Shown: positions 5,552-13,027 of the stretch, piece after piece
Numbering within the stretch: position 1 is the stretch's first letter
How the letters are laid out: the number at the start of each line of letters is the position of its first letter
Source: Omnitrophica bacterium RIFOXYB12_FULL_50_7
GTDB taxonomy: Bacteria; Omnitrophota; Omnitrophia; Omnitrophales; Aquincolibacteriaceae
Assembly: GCA_001804345.1 (NCBI GenBank)
Contig: MHFU01000141.1
Coordinates: 5,211 to 20,226, forward strand
DNA: 15,016 nucleotides
Direction of reading: 5' to 3'
The notes under the pieces: generated by a model
What the model was told of the DNA's origin: nothing
What the model saw: the letters and a program-made list of their open reading frames with translations, nothing else
Database searches by the model: none
Program-made: the position numbers and the translations under genes

Positions 5552-6268
5552 CTAATTTTCGAAATAGAGAATGCGGGAGCAATTCTCACAAACAATGATC
5601 TGCTCACCAAGCCGGATTTCATTGATAAGTTGTGGGCGCAACTTCATCTGGCAAGCAGCACAAACCTCGCCGTTCACGACGGCGAGAGCAAGTCCCTGCT
5701 TTTTTAGAACGATCCGGCTGTAAAGCTCTCCAAGCTCAGGCGGTAATTGTAAAACGGACTCTTCGCGCTGTTTTTTAAAATCCGAAAGACGCCCCTGCAA
5801 AACCTTTTCTTGACTTGCCATTTCGTTGTCCCGATCCTGAAAAGATTTCGCGATGGATGCCAGCTTCTCTTTTTCTTTCCGAGTCTCTTCTTTGGCCGCA
5901 TCCACTTCATCCAGAATGTGGATGATCCCCTCTTCAAGAAGCGAATTATCAGCCTTGAGAGAAGCAATCTCTTGCTGAAGCGCGGCGTATTCCTTGTTCG
6001 TTTTCACCTGAGAAAGCTGTCCATCGAGCTTTTTGATCTGCATTTCTTTTTGCGAGAGCTCCAGCTCTTTATCCTTCAACTTTAATTGAATATCCTTGAG
6101 AGATTTTTCCAGCTCATTCAAGCGAACCTTTTCGAGTTCCAGTTCGGATTTGAGCTGGGCCCGCTCGGAAGGGATCTCTTCCAGAAGGATATGGGTGCGA
6201 TGGATTTCACTGTCCAATTGCTGGGCTTTTTTCAGGACATCAAGGTTCTGAGTAATGGGGCTTGCCAT
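5552..6268 (-). CDS. Coiled-coil protein with C-terminal C4 zinc ribbon
   Basis: The 238-aa cytoplasmic protein has a long helical coiled coil (about 5-170) rich in Leu/Glu/Lys heptads, then a zinc ribbon with CAAC (203-206) and CENC (227-230) pairs. The ending CENCSRILYF is typical of the widespread 'zinc ribbon domain-containing' family related to chlamydial CT398. Biochemical function is not settled in general; nucleic-acid or protein binding is assumed. I chose the ATG at 6268 (MASPITQNLDVLKKAQQLD), which fits the family N terminus. The frame is open to a TTG at 6307, but that codon is part of a -35 box, so the extra 13 codons are probably not translated. There is no Shine-Dalgarno sequence at the ATG, and the promoter -10 ends only 10 nt before it. 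Confidence 0.85.
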   Translation of the reverse strand: MASPITQNLDVLKKAQQLDSEIHRTHILLEEIPSERAQLKSELELEKVRLNELEKSLKDIQLKLKDKELELSQKEMQIKKLDGQLSQVKTNKEYAALQQEIASLKADNSLLEEGIIHILDEVDAAKEETRKEKEKLASIAKSFQDRDNEMASQEKVLQGRLSDFKKQREESVLQLPPELGELYSRIVLKKQGLALAVVNGEVCAACQMKLRPQLINEIRLGEQIIVCENCSRILYFEN

Positions 6269-6278
6269 AAGTAAGGGG

Positions 6279-6307
6279 ATTATAGAAGAGATAACAGGCA
6301 CCATCAA
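6279..6307 (-). promoter_or_regulatory. Promoter of the zinc-ribbon gene (near-leaderless)
   Basis: On the minus strand TTGATG (6307-6302; 4/6) and a perfect TATAAT (6284-6279) are separated by 17 nt. The expected start site is near 6272, about 4 nt before the ATG at 6268. The transcript would thus be leaderless or almost so, which agrees with the missing Shine-Dalgarno sequence. Confidence 0.7.
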
Positions 6308-6343
6308 GAACGAAATACAGGGATCTCGTTTGATCGAATAACT

Positions 6344-6883
6344 TCAGACTCGATGCAGAGCCAGAGACAATTCTGCAAGACCCGCGATTTCCTGTGACGT
6401 CAGGCGAGCGCTCTGCAAAAAACTCGTCGTGGAAACATAAGCGCGAGGGGGCGCCCCCTCATTTTGGGCAGGATTGAGGACATGCCCAGAAGAAGGGATC
6501 CATTTACAGATCCGGACGCCGAATTTTTCCTTATCCACGTCACAAAGGCTCGCATACTCAAAAAAGCTCAAGCGATCGCTAAAACCATTCATCCTTAGAA
6601 TCTGCTCGCGATCCAAGTCTGGATAGAAAAGGTAGAGCACCGCGTCATTGGGCATCAGCACCCAGAGCTTCTTGATTTCCTGTTGCAACTCTTCCACAGA
6701 AAAATCCCGCATTGACCGATAAAAGATACGCGCCCATATTTTCGCATCCTCGCTTTTGAACAGAAACGGGGTGCCGTTCACATCTTCGAGAATCACTTTA
6801 TCCGCATGAAGCTCCTGAATCGACGAACGAATCGATTGGAAGATTTCCTGTCGGACAGCACGCTCCTGGGTCGCGATCATCAT
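6344..6883 (-). CDS. Hypothetical protein, third gene of the parA cassette
   Basis: The 179-aa product is not recognised. It is a mixed alpha/beta, soluble protein with no signal peptide or membrane helix. Visible stretches include KVILEDVNGTPFLFKSED, a helical EELQQEIKKLW segment, the strand-like DAVLYLFYPDLDREQI, and a C-terminal helix LTSQEIAGLAELSLAL. The start ATG at 6883 overlaps the stop of the preceding gene as ATGA, so the two are translationally coupled. The frame is open further upstream, but only inside the preceding gene. Its place suggests it works with the ParA-CBM and the MinD-like protein. A second ATG (6880) follows at once and could be used instead. Confidence 0.75.
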   Translation of the reverse strand: MMIATQERAVRQEIFQSIRSSIQELHADKVILEDVNGTPFLFKSEDAKIWARIFYRSMRDFSVEELQQEIKKLWVLMPNDAVLYLFYPDLDREQILRMNGFSDRLSFFEYASLCDVDKEKFGVRICKWIPSSGHVLNPAQNEGAPPRAYVSTTSFLQSARLTSQEIAGLAELSLALHRV

Positions 6884-7686
6884 GATACCTCTACTAAAGC
6901 GCTGGCCTTCGCTTTTCTCTCCAAAGAGTCGATCCATCCGGCCAGCATGAACTTCTGAAGACTGGGCTTTGCATTCCAATGCTGATATTTCAATGGCTCC
7001 GTGTAAAGGGCCGCAGAAAAATGCCGCGCAGGGTCCGCAAGGTCCATCCACCCCAACCATCCAAGATGAGCATCAAGATGTCTGGACACAAAGTCTGAGA
7101 ACTGATCGAAGGCCATTGCCCCTTGCGCTTCCTCCGCCTTTCCAGATAAGGTGATGTAAAATTCGAGTTGCGGGTTAAGCGCAAGCCCGACCTTCATCAT
7201 CTTGTAACCTTCCGTCAGGGATTCAGCCGTCGGTTTTAACAATAGTACCCACTTATCCAACAAAGAAACCGCCTTTTCAAAATGAAGAAGGTGACGATAT
7301 TCGAAATCCAGAAAGATATCCCGACTCTGGAGTATCCCCTCAGCTCGAGGCGGAAAAGGCTCGCTGATAAGATCGCGGAGCTCATCCCAATAAAGACAAT
7401 ACCGCTCGAGATGATTCCCGAACGATTCTGGCATACCCTTTCCGGGACCTGAAGAAACCTTGGCGTAACGCGATAGAACGCTGAGAAGAGAGCATGCTTT
7501 ACCCGAAGATGCGATCTGCGAAGCAAAGAACGTGTTCAAGAGGAGCGAATCGCCATCGCAGTCGGGGCTCGAAACTCCAAGCACCTGGACTTCGGGAGAA
7601 CGACGGACCGGGACTTCCTCAGAAACCGTGTTAAAAAGAGACGAAATATCTTTCAACCCGCGAACGAGTTTTCTGGGATCATCCAT
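6880..7686 (-). CDS. Degenerate MinD/FlhG-like protein (probable pseudo-ATPase)
   Basis: The 268-aa product keeps the outline of a ParA/MinD-type fold without its catalytic residues. Residues 34-70 (VQVLGVSS...GDSLLLNTFF...GKACSLLSV) line up with the strand, P-loop and helix of MinD, but the KGGxGK[ST] motif is replaced by SSPDCDGDS, so no deviant Walker A remains. The strand DIFLDF (about 123-128) sits where Walker B is expected. The C-terminal part, with LLLKPTAESLTEGYKMMKV (about 148-166) and FVSRHLDAHLGWLGWM (199-214), resembles the end of FlhG/YlxH proteins. It starts at the ATG at 7686, 2 nt after the parA stop, so it is cotranslated. I infer a non-hydrolysing partner of the upstream ParA. 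Similarity is by eye and needs an HMM or structure search. Confidence 0.65.
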   Translation of the reverse strand: MDDPRKLVRGLKDISSLFNTVSEEVPVRRSPEVQVLGVSSPDCDGDSLLLNTFFASQIASSGKACSLLSVLSRYAKVSSGPGKGMPESFGNHLERYCLYWDELRDLISEPFPPRAEGILQSRDIFLDFEYRHLLHFEKAVSLLDKWVLLLKPTAESLTEGYKMMKVGLALNPQLEFYITLSGKAEEAQGAMAFDQFSDFVSRHLDAHLGWLGWMDLADPARHFSAALYTEPLKYQHWNAKPSLQKFMLAGWIDSLERKAKASALVEVS

Positions 7687-7688
7687 TA

Positions 7689-8789
7689 TCAGGCAAACTC
7701 CATGTAAGAGTCGACACCGCCATAGGCATTTTCTTTCTGCATCGGCTGACTGGGATCCACCTGCCACTCCCCGTCCACAATGAACTTGTACCGGAACGTC
7801 TTGAGCTCCACCGAAATGACCTTCTGCCAAAGCCCGTCCTGATCGCGGCGAACGAGAGGCTCAGGAACCCAGCGATTGAAATCTCCGGCGATTTCCACCG
7901 AGGACGCCGTTTTGCTCGAGAATTGGAAAAGGATCCCATCTGAGATTTGTCGCGGCCCGAAATGGTTCTTAAAGACCTGCTCCCAACCGAGTTCTTTTTC
8001 TGGAAGCTTCCGGTTCCAATCTCGCTCCAGATATTCCACCGCGAGATTCAGATAATCCTGAAAAGCCGACGATTGGGGCGCATATTGGACAATACTCTGC
8101 CCCGCGGCCGACGATTCTTTCAGGCTCACATGTTCGTGAATGATCGTTGTAAAAAGACGGCTCTGAAAGTGCGCTTTCACTTCGTCATAAATTTCATAAG
8201 AAAAATTCACCTGGGAATTAAACAACGTCAAAAGTGCATGAACGTCCAGAGGCATTTCCCGGCTCCGGTTCACGACCTGAAGGGTCTCCGATATCTTCGC
8301 AAGCCCGTGAAGTGAAAAAAAAGAAGGTTCAACCGGAACTATGACCTCGTCAGCAGCATTCAAGGCGTTCCAGGTGAGGGTCCCGAGATTAGGAGGGCAA
8401 TCAAGAACCACAAAATCATAAGGGTGCCGATCTTCATTGATCCGGATCAGGAGATCGCGAAGCTTGAGATGGTAATTGGGCATAAACCCGAATTCTTCTT
8501 CGAGGGCATTTAAGCTGGCATTGCAGGGAATGAGATCGAAATCGGGTTTCAGGTTCTGAATAACTTGAGAGAAAGGAGGGGCAATCTGCTGAAGCGGACT
8601 TAAAAGATCATAAAGGGTCAACATCCCCTTCTGGGTCTTGATTCCCAACCCGATTGTGGAATGCCCCTGCGGGTCCAAATCGATCACGAGAACTTTCTTC
8701 TGAAGAAAATTCAGACACGCCGAGAAATTGATGCTTGTCGTGGTCTTTCCACACCCGCCCTTTTGGTTCGCGACAGCGATAATTCTCAA
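7689..8789 (-). CDS. ParA-family ATPase fused to a C-terminal AMPK-type glycogen-binding (CBM48-like) domain
   Basis: The 366-aa protein has an intact ParA/Soj ATPase domain (1-255): Walker A with signature lysine KGGCGKTT (10-17), DLDPQGH (37-43) and Walker B VVLDCPP (127-133). After a short linker comes an E-set domain (about 285-364) with GDFNRW (302-307), DGLWQKVI, FRYKFIVDGEW (332-342) and DPSQP. This is the pattern of the AMPK beta-subunit glycogen-binding module. ParA ATPases position DNA, plasmids or protein clusters on the nucleoid; the extra domain could tether a glycogen granule, another polysaccharide or a protein. No parB or parS is next to it, so chromosome segregation is not implied. 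The start is TTG at 8789 with AAGGAG 9 nt upstream. A terminator separates it from the CNNM gene. Confidence 0.93.
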   Translation of the reverse strand: MRIIAVANQKGGCGKTTTSINFSACLNFLQKKVLVIDLDPQGHSTIGLGIKTQKGMLTLYDLLSPLQQIAPPFSQVIQNLKPDFDLIPCNASLNALEEEFGFMPNYHLKLRDLLIRINEDRHPYDFVVLDCPPNLGTLTWNALNAADEVIVPVEPSFFSLHGLAKISETLQVVNRSREMPLDVHALLTLFNSQVNFSYEIYDEVKAHFQSRLFTTIIHEHVSLKESSAAGQSIVQYAPQSSAFQDYLNLAVEYLERDWNRKLPEKELGWEQVFKNHFGPRQISDGILFQFSSKTASSVEIAGDFNRWVPEPLVRRDQDGLWQKVISVELKTFRYKFIVDGEWQVDPSQPMQKENAYGGVDSYMEFA

Positions 8790-8907
8790 AAAATTCGTCT
8801 CCTTGAATGAATAATAGTGGGTGTTAATGTAACGACTTCGCTTAGTAAATCTTTATAGTAATGAAATCGCCTTGGGAGAGATCAAAATATTTGGAGGAAG
8901 ATCGGCA

Positions 8908-8934
8908 AGAAAAATAAAAAACCGGAACGGCTTT
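8908..8934 (-). terminator. Intrinsic terminator of the obg-proBA-nadD-CNNM operon
   Basis: On the minus strand AAAGCCG (8934-8928) and CGGTTTT (8924-8918) form a 7-bp stem (one G-U) around TTC, followed by TTATTTTTC. It is about 55 nt after the CNNM stop codon and before parA. The stem is short but the T tract is good. Confidence 0.6.
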
Positions 8935-8987
8935 AGTAAGATCTATATCATCGAAAGTTTTATCGGACGGAGGAAAACGGGTAGCAC

Positions 8988-9941
8988 TCAGTGTTTCTCA
9001 AACACAAGAAGCCGCTCGATCGGGACAACCCCTTTAATATCCCCAGCGCGATCGGTCACTACGGCATAAGATTGGCGTTTTTTCTGGAGGGTCAGGAAAG
9101 CTTTCTCCAGGGAGGTGTCCTCCGAAATAAAAATGGGCGCCCGGAGAAAATCATGCAGCCCTTGAGCGTTCTCCTCCTCCCAGAGGATATCGAAAACATA
9201 GACCATCCCCATGACAATGGAAGGTATTTCCTCATAAACGAGCATCATACAAACGTGTGTCTCGCGCGCGATCTGCTTAACATCTTCGATCTTACTGTGA
9301 ATATCCACCATCGGCACCTTCCCCACCGGGACCATCACTGAGGAAACATGGATCCGCTCAAAATCAAGGATGGTATGTATTAACTTTTCTTCTTGGGGCC
9401 CTACAATGCCTCTTTGCGTACTCTCTTCGATCAGCGAACGGAATTCCTCTTCATTCACGAAAATATCCCGAACCACGCCTTGTTGAAAAGACGGCCAGAA
9501 AAAGTTCAGCGCCTTGAAGAACAAAATGATGGGCCCATACAAAACCGCCTTGAGCCCCTTGAGCCAGAAGATCTTCCCCATCAAAAAAGGAATGGCGTTC
9601 AAGCGACCGTAGTCTTTGGGAACCATCTCCGCAAAAATGATCAAAACCGGAGCGATCACCAGCATCACCGCCCATTCGCTGTCCCAACCGAAATATTCCT
9701 TAAAGATGCAAGTCGCGATCGAGATCGCTGTGACGTTTACCGCGTTATTTCCAATCAGAATCGCGGTCAGAAAATAATTGGGATGCTGCTGGAGCTGCAT
9801 GACGAACCTGGCTTTTTTATCTCCGGCATCCGCCATCTCACGAAGCTTCAGCTTGTTGGCCGAAACAAAAGCCATCTCAACCCCCGAAAAGAACGCCGAT
9901 GCCACCAGAGACAAAAAAAACAGGGTCAGAAGACCGATCAT
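8988..9941 (-). CDS. CNNM/DUF21 membrane protein with CBS pair, lacking the CorC_HlyC domain
   Basis: The 317-aa inner-membrane protein has a DUF21/CNNM transmembrane domain (about 1-165; hydrophobic helices near 2-20, 58-80, 92-108 and 125-150) with the family pattern FFSGVEMAF near the N terminus. A cytoplasmic CBS pair follows (about 195-312). The C-terminal CorC_HlyC transporter-associated domain seen in its neighbour is missing, so the protein stops right after the second CBS. CNNM/CorC proteins are linked to Mg2+/Co2+ transport; CBS domains commonly bind ATP-Mg. The start overlaps the upstream gene by ATGA, so the two are probably made together and may form a heteromer. The 'hemolysin' name often given to this family is misleading. 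Confidence 0.9.
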   Translation of the reverse strand: MIGLLTLFFLSLVASAFFSGVEMAFVSANKLKLREMADAGDKKARFVMQLQQHPNYFLTAILIGNNAVNVTAISIATCIFKEYFGWDSEWAVMLVIAPVLIIFAEMVPKDYGRLNAIPFLMGKIFWLKGLKAVLYGPIILFFKALNFFWPSFQQGVVRDIFVNEEEFRSLIEESTQRGIVGPQEEKLIHTILDFERIHVSSVMVPVGKVPMVDIHSKIEDVKQIARETHVCMMLVYEEIPSIVMGMVYVFDILWEEENAQGLHDFLRAPIFISEDTSLEKAFLTLQKKRQSYAVVTDRAGDIKGVVPIERLLVFEKH

Positions 9942-11173
9942 GGCTTCCTCCTGACCATGACCTGGTGAATGCGCTGACGAACCATATCCTGGATCACAAA
10001 ATCGAACGGCTCCGTATTTAAAACCGTACCTTTGATCGGAACCACACCCATTTTTTCAAAAAGATAGCCCCCGAGCGTCGTCGCCTCTTCCGCCACCAGA
10101 TGCGCGGAGAAGAAATCATTGAACTCCGTAAGGCTGACTTTTCCCTCCACCAAATAAAGATCCTCGCCCAAGCGCCGGATAGGATTCTCGACCTTGGCAT
10201 ATTCATCATAAAATTCTCCGAATATCTCTTCTAAAATATCTTCCTGCGTCACCACCCCGGCCGTCCCACCAAACTCATCCACGCAAACCGCGAAACGCTC
10301 ATTCTTGCTTCGAAATGTTTCCAGAAGATCGTCGATCCGTTTACTTTCCGGAACAAAAAGGGGCTCCCGCATCACTTGTTTTATATCAGAAAGAGGCTCC
10401 TGCAAAAGATAACTCTGCGATTCAACGACCCCCAGAATATGATCGATCGAGCCCTGAAAAACAGGCAACCGTGTAAAGTGGAATTTACGGATAAGCTCTT
10501 CATGTTTTCCAGAAGGCTCTTTGATATCCAAACCGATCAGGTCCGTCCGCGGCGTCATGATATCTTTGACCGGCCGTTCACCAAGATCTAAAAGCTTTTG
10601 GATCATGTGACGTTCCTGCCCCCCCAAAACCCCCTCTTCTTCCCCAATCTTCACAAGCACCTTGAGTTCCTTTTCCGAGATCATGTCTGATTGATCGATC
10701 TTTTCGTGAACAAGAAAGGACAGAATGCGATCGGTGGCAAAACGCATCAGGATCCTGAAAGGGGCTAACAATAAAGCAAAGAATTTAAGCGGCAGGGACA
10801 CCCCCAAGGCCATTTTGACCCGTGACCGGACCGCCAGGATCTTGGGGAGCATTTCGCAGAACACGATTAAGAAGATAGTGAACGCTGCCATGATCATACC
10901 GAGCCGCGCATTCCCGAAAAGCTTAAGGACCACAAGCGTGACCGTTGCCGTCGCCAACGTGTTCACCACCAAATTGCCGATCAGGACCGTACCGAGCGTT
11001 TTGCGTGGCATTTGCAAGGACTCAAAAATCCATTTTGAAAGATGCGGGTACTGTTCTTTGAGCTTGCGCTTATCAAGCTTGGAAAGAGAAAAAAGGGCTG
11101 TTTCGGACGCAGAAAAGAAAAAGGAAAGCAGGAAGAGCACTCCCAAAACGACCCAATGCAAAGTTGTGTTCAT
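9938..11173 (-). CDS. CNNM/HlyC/CorC family membrane transporter with CBS and CorC_HlyC domains
   Basis: The 411-aa protein has the full family layout: DUF21/CNNM transmembrane domain (about 1-185, beginning with FFFSASETALFSLS), a CBS pair (about 200-322, with RPVKDIMTPRTDL and RLPVF, then FAVCVDEFGGTAGVVTQEDI) and a C-terminal CorC_HlyC domain (about 335-410, with LTEFNDFF and TTLGGYLFEKMG). The expected role is divalent cation (Mg2+/Co2+) transport or its regulation at the inner membrane. It starts 3 nt after the nadD stop and overlaps the second CNNM gene by 4 nt. From memory such genes also sit near ybeY in many bacteria, but ybeY is not in this window. Confidence 0.93.
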   Translation of the reverse strand: MNTTLHWVVLGVLFLLSFFFSASETALFSLSKLDKRKLKEQYPHLSKWIFESLQMPRKTLGTVLIGNLVVNTLATATVTLVVLKLFGNARLGMIMAAFTIFLIVFCEMLPKILAVRSRVKMALGVSLPLKFFALLLAPFRILMRFATDRILSFLVHEKIDQSDMISEKELKVLVKIGEEEGVLGGQERHMIQKLLDLGERPVKDIMTPRTDLIGLDIKEPSGKHEELIRKFHFTRLPVFQGSIDHILGVVESQSYLLQEPLSDIKQVMREPLFVPESKRIDDLLETFRSKNERFAVCVDEFGGTAGVVTQEDILEEIFGEFYDEYAKVENPIRRLGEDLYLVEGKVSLTEFNDFFSAHLVAEEATTLGGYLFEKMGVVPIKGTVLNTEPFDFVIQDMVRQRIHQVMVRRKP

Positions 11174-11176
11174 GTG

Positions 11177-11755
11177 CTAGTTTTCCCGGTAGAGCGCATG
11201 CGCGTAAATGTATTGAAGAACCTTCGAAGACACGTGATCGTCCACATTCCTTTCGCACTTGATCGCCTCACGGATCCCGGAGGCAGAAATCGGACATAAA
11301 GGCATCTGAATCCATTCGGCGCGAGCACCTTCCGGCACATGAACTTCACAGGCGCCTCGCTTGGCCACCAAGAACCGGATCCTTTTCTTGAGCTCGTCGG
11401 CACGATACCAGGCATCGATCCCCTCGAATGCGTCTCTCCCAAGGATCAAAAAAAATGTGGCCCCGGAATATTTTTTTTCAAATTCCGAGAGAGTATCAAA
11501 AGTATAAGAAACACCCTTCCGCTTGAGCTCACAATCCGAGACTTCCATGGAAAACTCACCTTCAATGGCCAGACGAACCATTTCATAACGATCTTCAGGA
11601 GAAGTACACGAAAGAAGTTCTTGTTTATGAGGAGACTGATAGGCTGGAACAAAGATGACTTTATCGAGCGAGAATTGAGCCCGGGCATTTTGAGCCAACT
11701 GCAAATGCCCGCGGTGGACAGGATCGAAGGTCCCGCCAAAAATACCGATCTTCAT
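11177..11755 (-). CDS. nadD: Nicotinate-nucleotide adenylyltransferase
   Basis: The 192-aa cytoplasmic enzyme transfers AMP from ATP to nicotinate mononucleotide to make deamido-NAD+, the common step of de novo and salvage NAD synthesis. The nucleotidyltransferase motifs are clear: GGTFDPVHRGH (7-17, with the HxGH signature), SPHK (41-44) that contacts substrate, LGRDAF with DAWYRADEL (about 105-122) that binds the nicotinate ring, and ISASGIR (156-162), the family's ISSTxIR with Ala for the second Ser. Length is standard. It starts 15 nt after proA. The order obg-proB-proA-nadD is a common bacterial arrangement, but the usual rsfS after nadD is replaced here by CNNM genes. Confidence 0.96.
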   Translation of the reverse strand: MKIGIFGGTFDPVHRGHLQLAQNARAQFSLDKVIFVPAYQSPHKQELLSCTSPEDRYEMVRLAIEGEFSMEVSDCELKRKGVSYTFDTLSEFEKKYSGATFFLILGRDAFEGIDAWYRADELKKRIRFLVAKRGACEVHVPEGARAEWIQMPLCPISASGIREAIKCERNVDDHVSSKVLQYIYAHALYREN

Positions 11756-11770
11756 GCGGAGAGACCGCTT

Positions 11771-13027
11771 TTAAGAACGTATATGGCCATTCCCTTCCAC
11801 GATATATTTGTACGACGTGAGGCCTTCAAGTCCCATCGGACCGCGAGCATGGATCTTGTCGGTCGAAATACCGATCTCCGCACCGAACCCATACTCGAAC
11901 CCGTCGGAAAAACGAGTCGAGACATTAACCATCACAGACGAAGAATCGACCTTTTCCTTAAAGATTTTGGCCGCTTTTTTGTCTTGGGTCACGATCGCGT
12001 CGGTATGATGGGAACCATGCGTTTCAATGTGCCGAATCGCTTCTTCCAGATCTTTGACAACACGCACCGCGAGGATCTTTTCGAGAAATTCATGGCCATA
12101 GTCGGCTGCCTTCGCGCGTTTCGCCCAAGGAATAGCGCGACAAGTCACGCCATCTCCGCGGACCTCGCACCCTCCTTGTTTTAGCAAGTCACCGACTCTC
12201 GGCAGGAATTTCTTGGCAATATCTTGATGGACCAGGAGCGTCTCCATCGCATTACAAACCCCCGGACGCTGCAATTTGGCGTTCAGCGTGATCGCAATGG
12301 CCTTTTGAAGGTTGGCCTTTTTATCGACATACACGTGGCAGATCCCTTGATAGTGCTTGATGACGGGAATGCGCGAATTTTCTACGACCCGGCGAATCAA
12401 CTTCTCCCCGCCGCGAGGAATCACAAGATCGATCCTTCCTTCCTGTTTCAGAAGAAAATCCACAGCCGCATAGTCCGTCGTCGTCACGAGGTTCACATGA
12501 AAAGGCGAAAGTCCGTGTCGCTTGAGGGACTCTTTAAAGATCGATACGAACGCTCGGTTGGAAACCATGGCCTCACGCCCACCACGGAGGATCGCCACAT
12601 TCGAACTCTTGAGGCAAAGTGCCGCGCATTCCACGGTCACATTCGGACGGGATTCATAGATCATCAGGATCACACCTAGCGGGACGGTCACTTTTTGAAG
12701 CTTGAGACCGTTCGGCCTCGACCACTTCGCCTGCACTTGACTGATCGGATCCCTGAGACGGGCCACCGCCCGAACACCTTCCGCCATGGCACTGACACGC
12801 TTTTCATTAAGTGTCAGCCGATCGATCATCGCGGAAGAGAGTCCGATTGTTCGGGCCGCCCGAAGATCTTTGCGATTCTCGGCAACAAGCCATTTTGTTT
12901 TTCTCTCAATCCTCGAAGCAACGTCCCGAAGAAGCTCTTTTTTGAAGACCGAGGATTCCTGCCCGGCATGGGACGCCGCCTCGCGGGCGCCCACAAGCAC
13001 TTTTTCCAACTCTCGTTTCCAGTTCAT
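11771..13027 (-). CDS. proA: Glutamate-5-semialdehyde dehydrogenase (gamma-glutamyl phosphate reductase)
   Basis: The 418-aa enzyme reduces gamma-glutamyl phosphate with NADPH to glutamate-5-semialdehyde, the second step of proline synthesis. It has the aldehyde dehydrogenase fold with ProA-specific motifs: PLGVILMIYESRPNVT (116-131), KSSNVAILRGGREA (140-153), IPRGGEKLI, HYQGICHVYVD (225-235) and the catalytic Cys258 in QRPGVCNAMETLLV. The C-terminal FGAEIGISTDKIHARGPMGL is also present. Length is normal and all key residues are seen. The start codon overlaps the proB stop by ATGA, which couples the two partner enzymes. Confidence 0.97.
   Translation of the reverse strand: MNWKRELEKVLVGAREAASHAGQESSVFKKELLRDVASRIERKTKWLVAENRKDLRAARTIGLSSAMIDRLTLNEKRVSAMAEGVRAVARLRDPISQVQAKWSRPNGLKLQKVTVPLGVILMIYESRPNVTVECAALCLKSSNVAILRGGREAMVSNRAFVSIFKESLKRHGLSPFHVNLVTTTDYAAVDFLLKQEGRIDLVIPRGGEKLIRRVVENSRIPVIKHYQGICHVYVDKKANLQKAIAITLNAKLQRPGVCNAMETLLVHQDIAKKFLPRVGDLLKQGGCEVRGDGVTCRAIPWAKRAKAADYGHEFLEKILAVRVVKDLEEAIRHIETHGSHHTDAIVTQDKKAAKIFKEKVDSSSVMVNVSTRFSDGFEYGFGAEIGISTDKIHARGPMGLEGLTSYKYIVEGNGHIRS

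Noticed and set aside
7689..8789. Chromosome or plasmid partition locus (parABS)
   Set aside because: No parB, no parS-like palindromes and no plasmid functions nearby; the partner genes are of a different kind.
8790..8907. Promoter for parA
   Set aside because: TATAAA- and TACTAT-like hexamers exist, but no partner -35 at 16-18 nt spacing; not strong enough to list.
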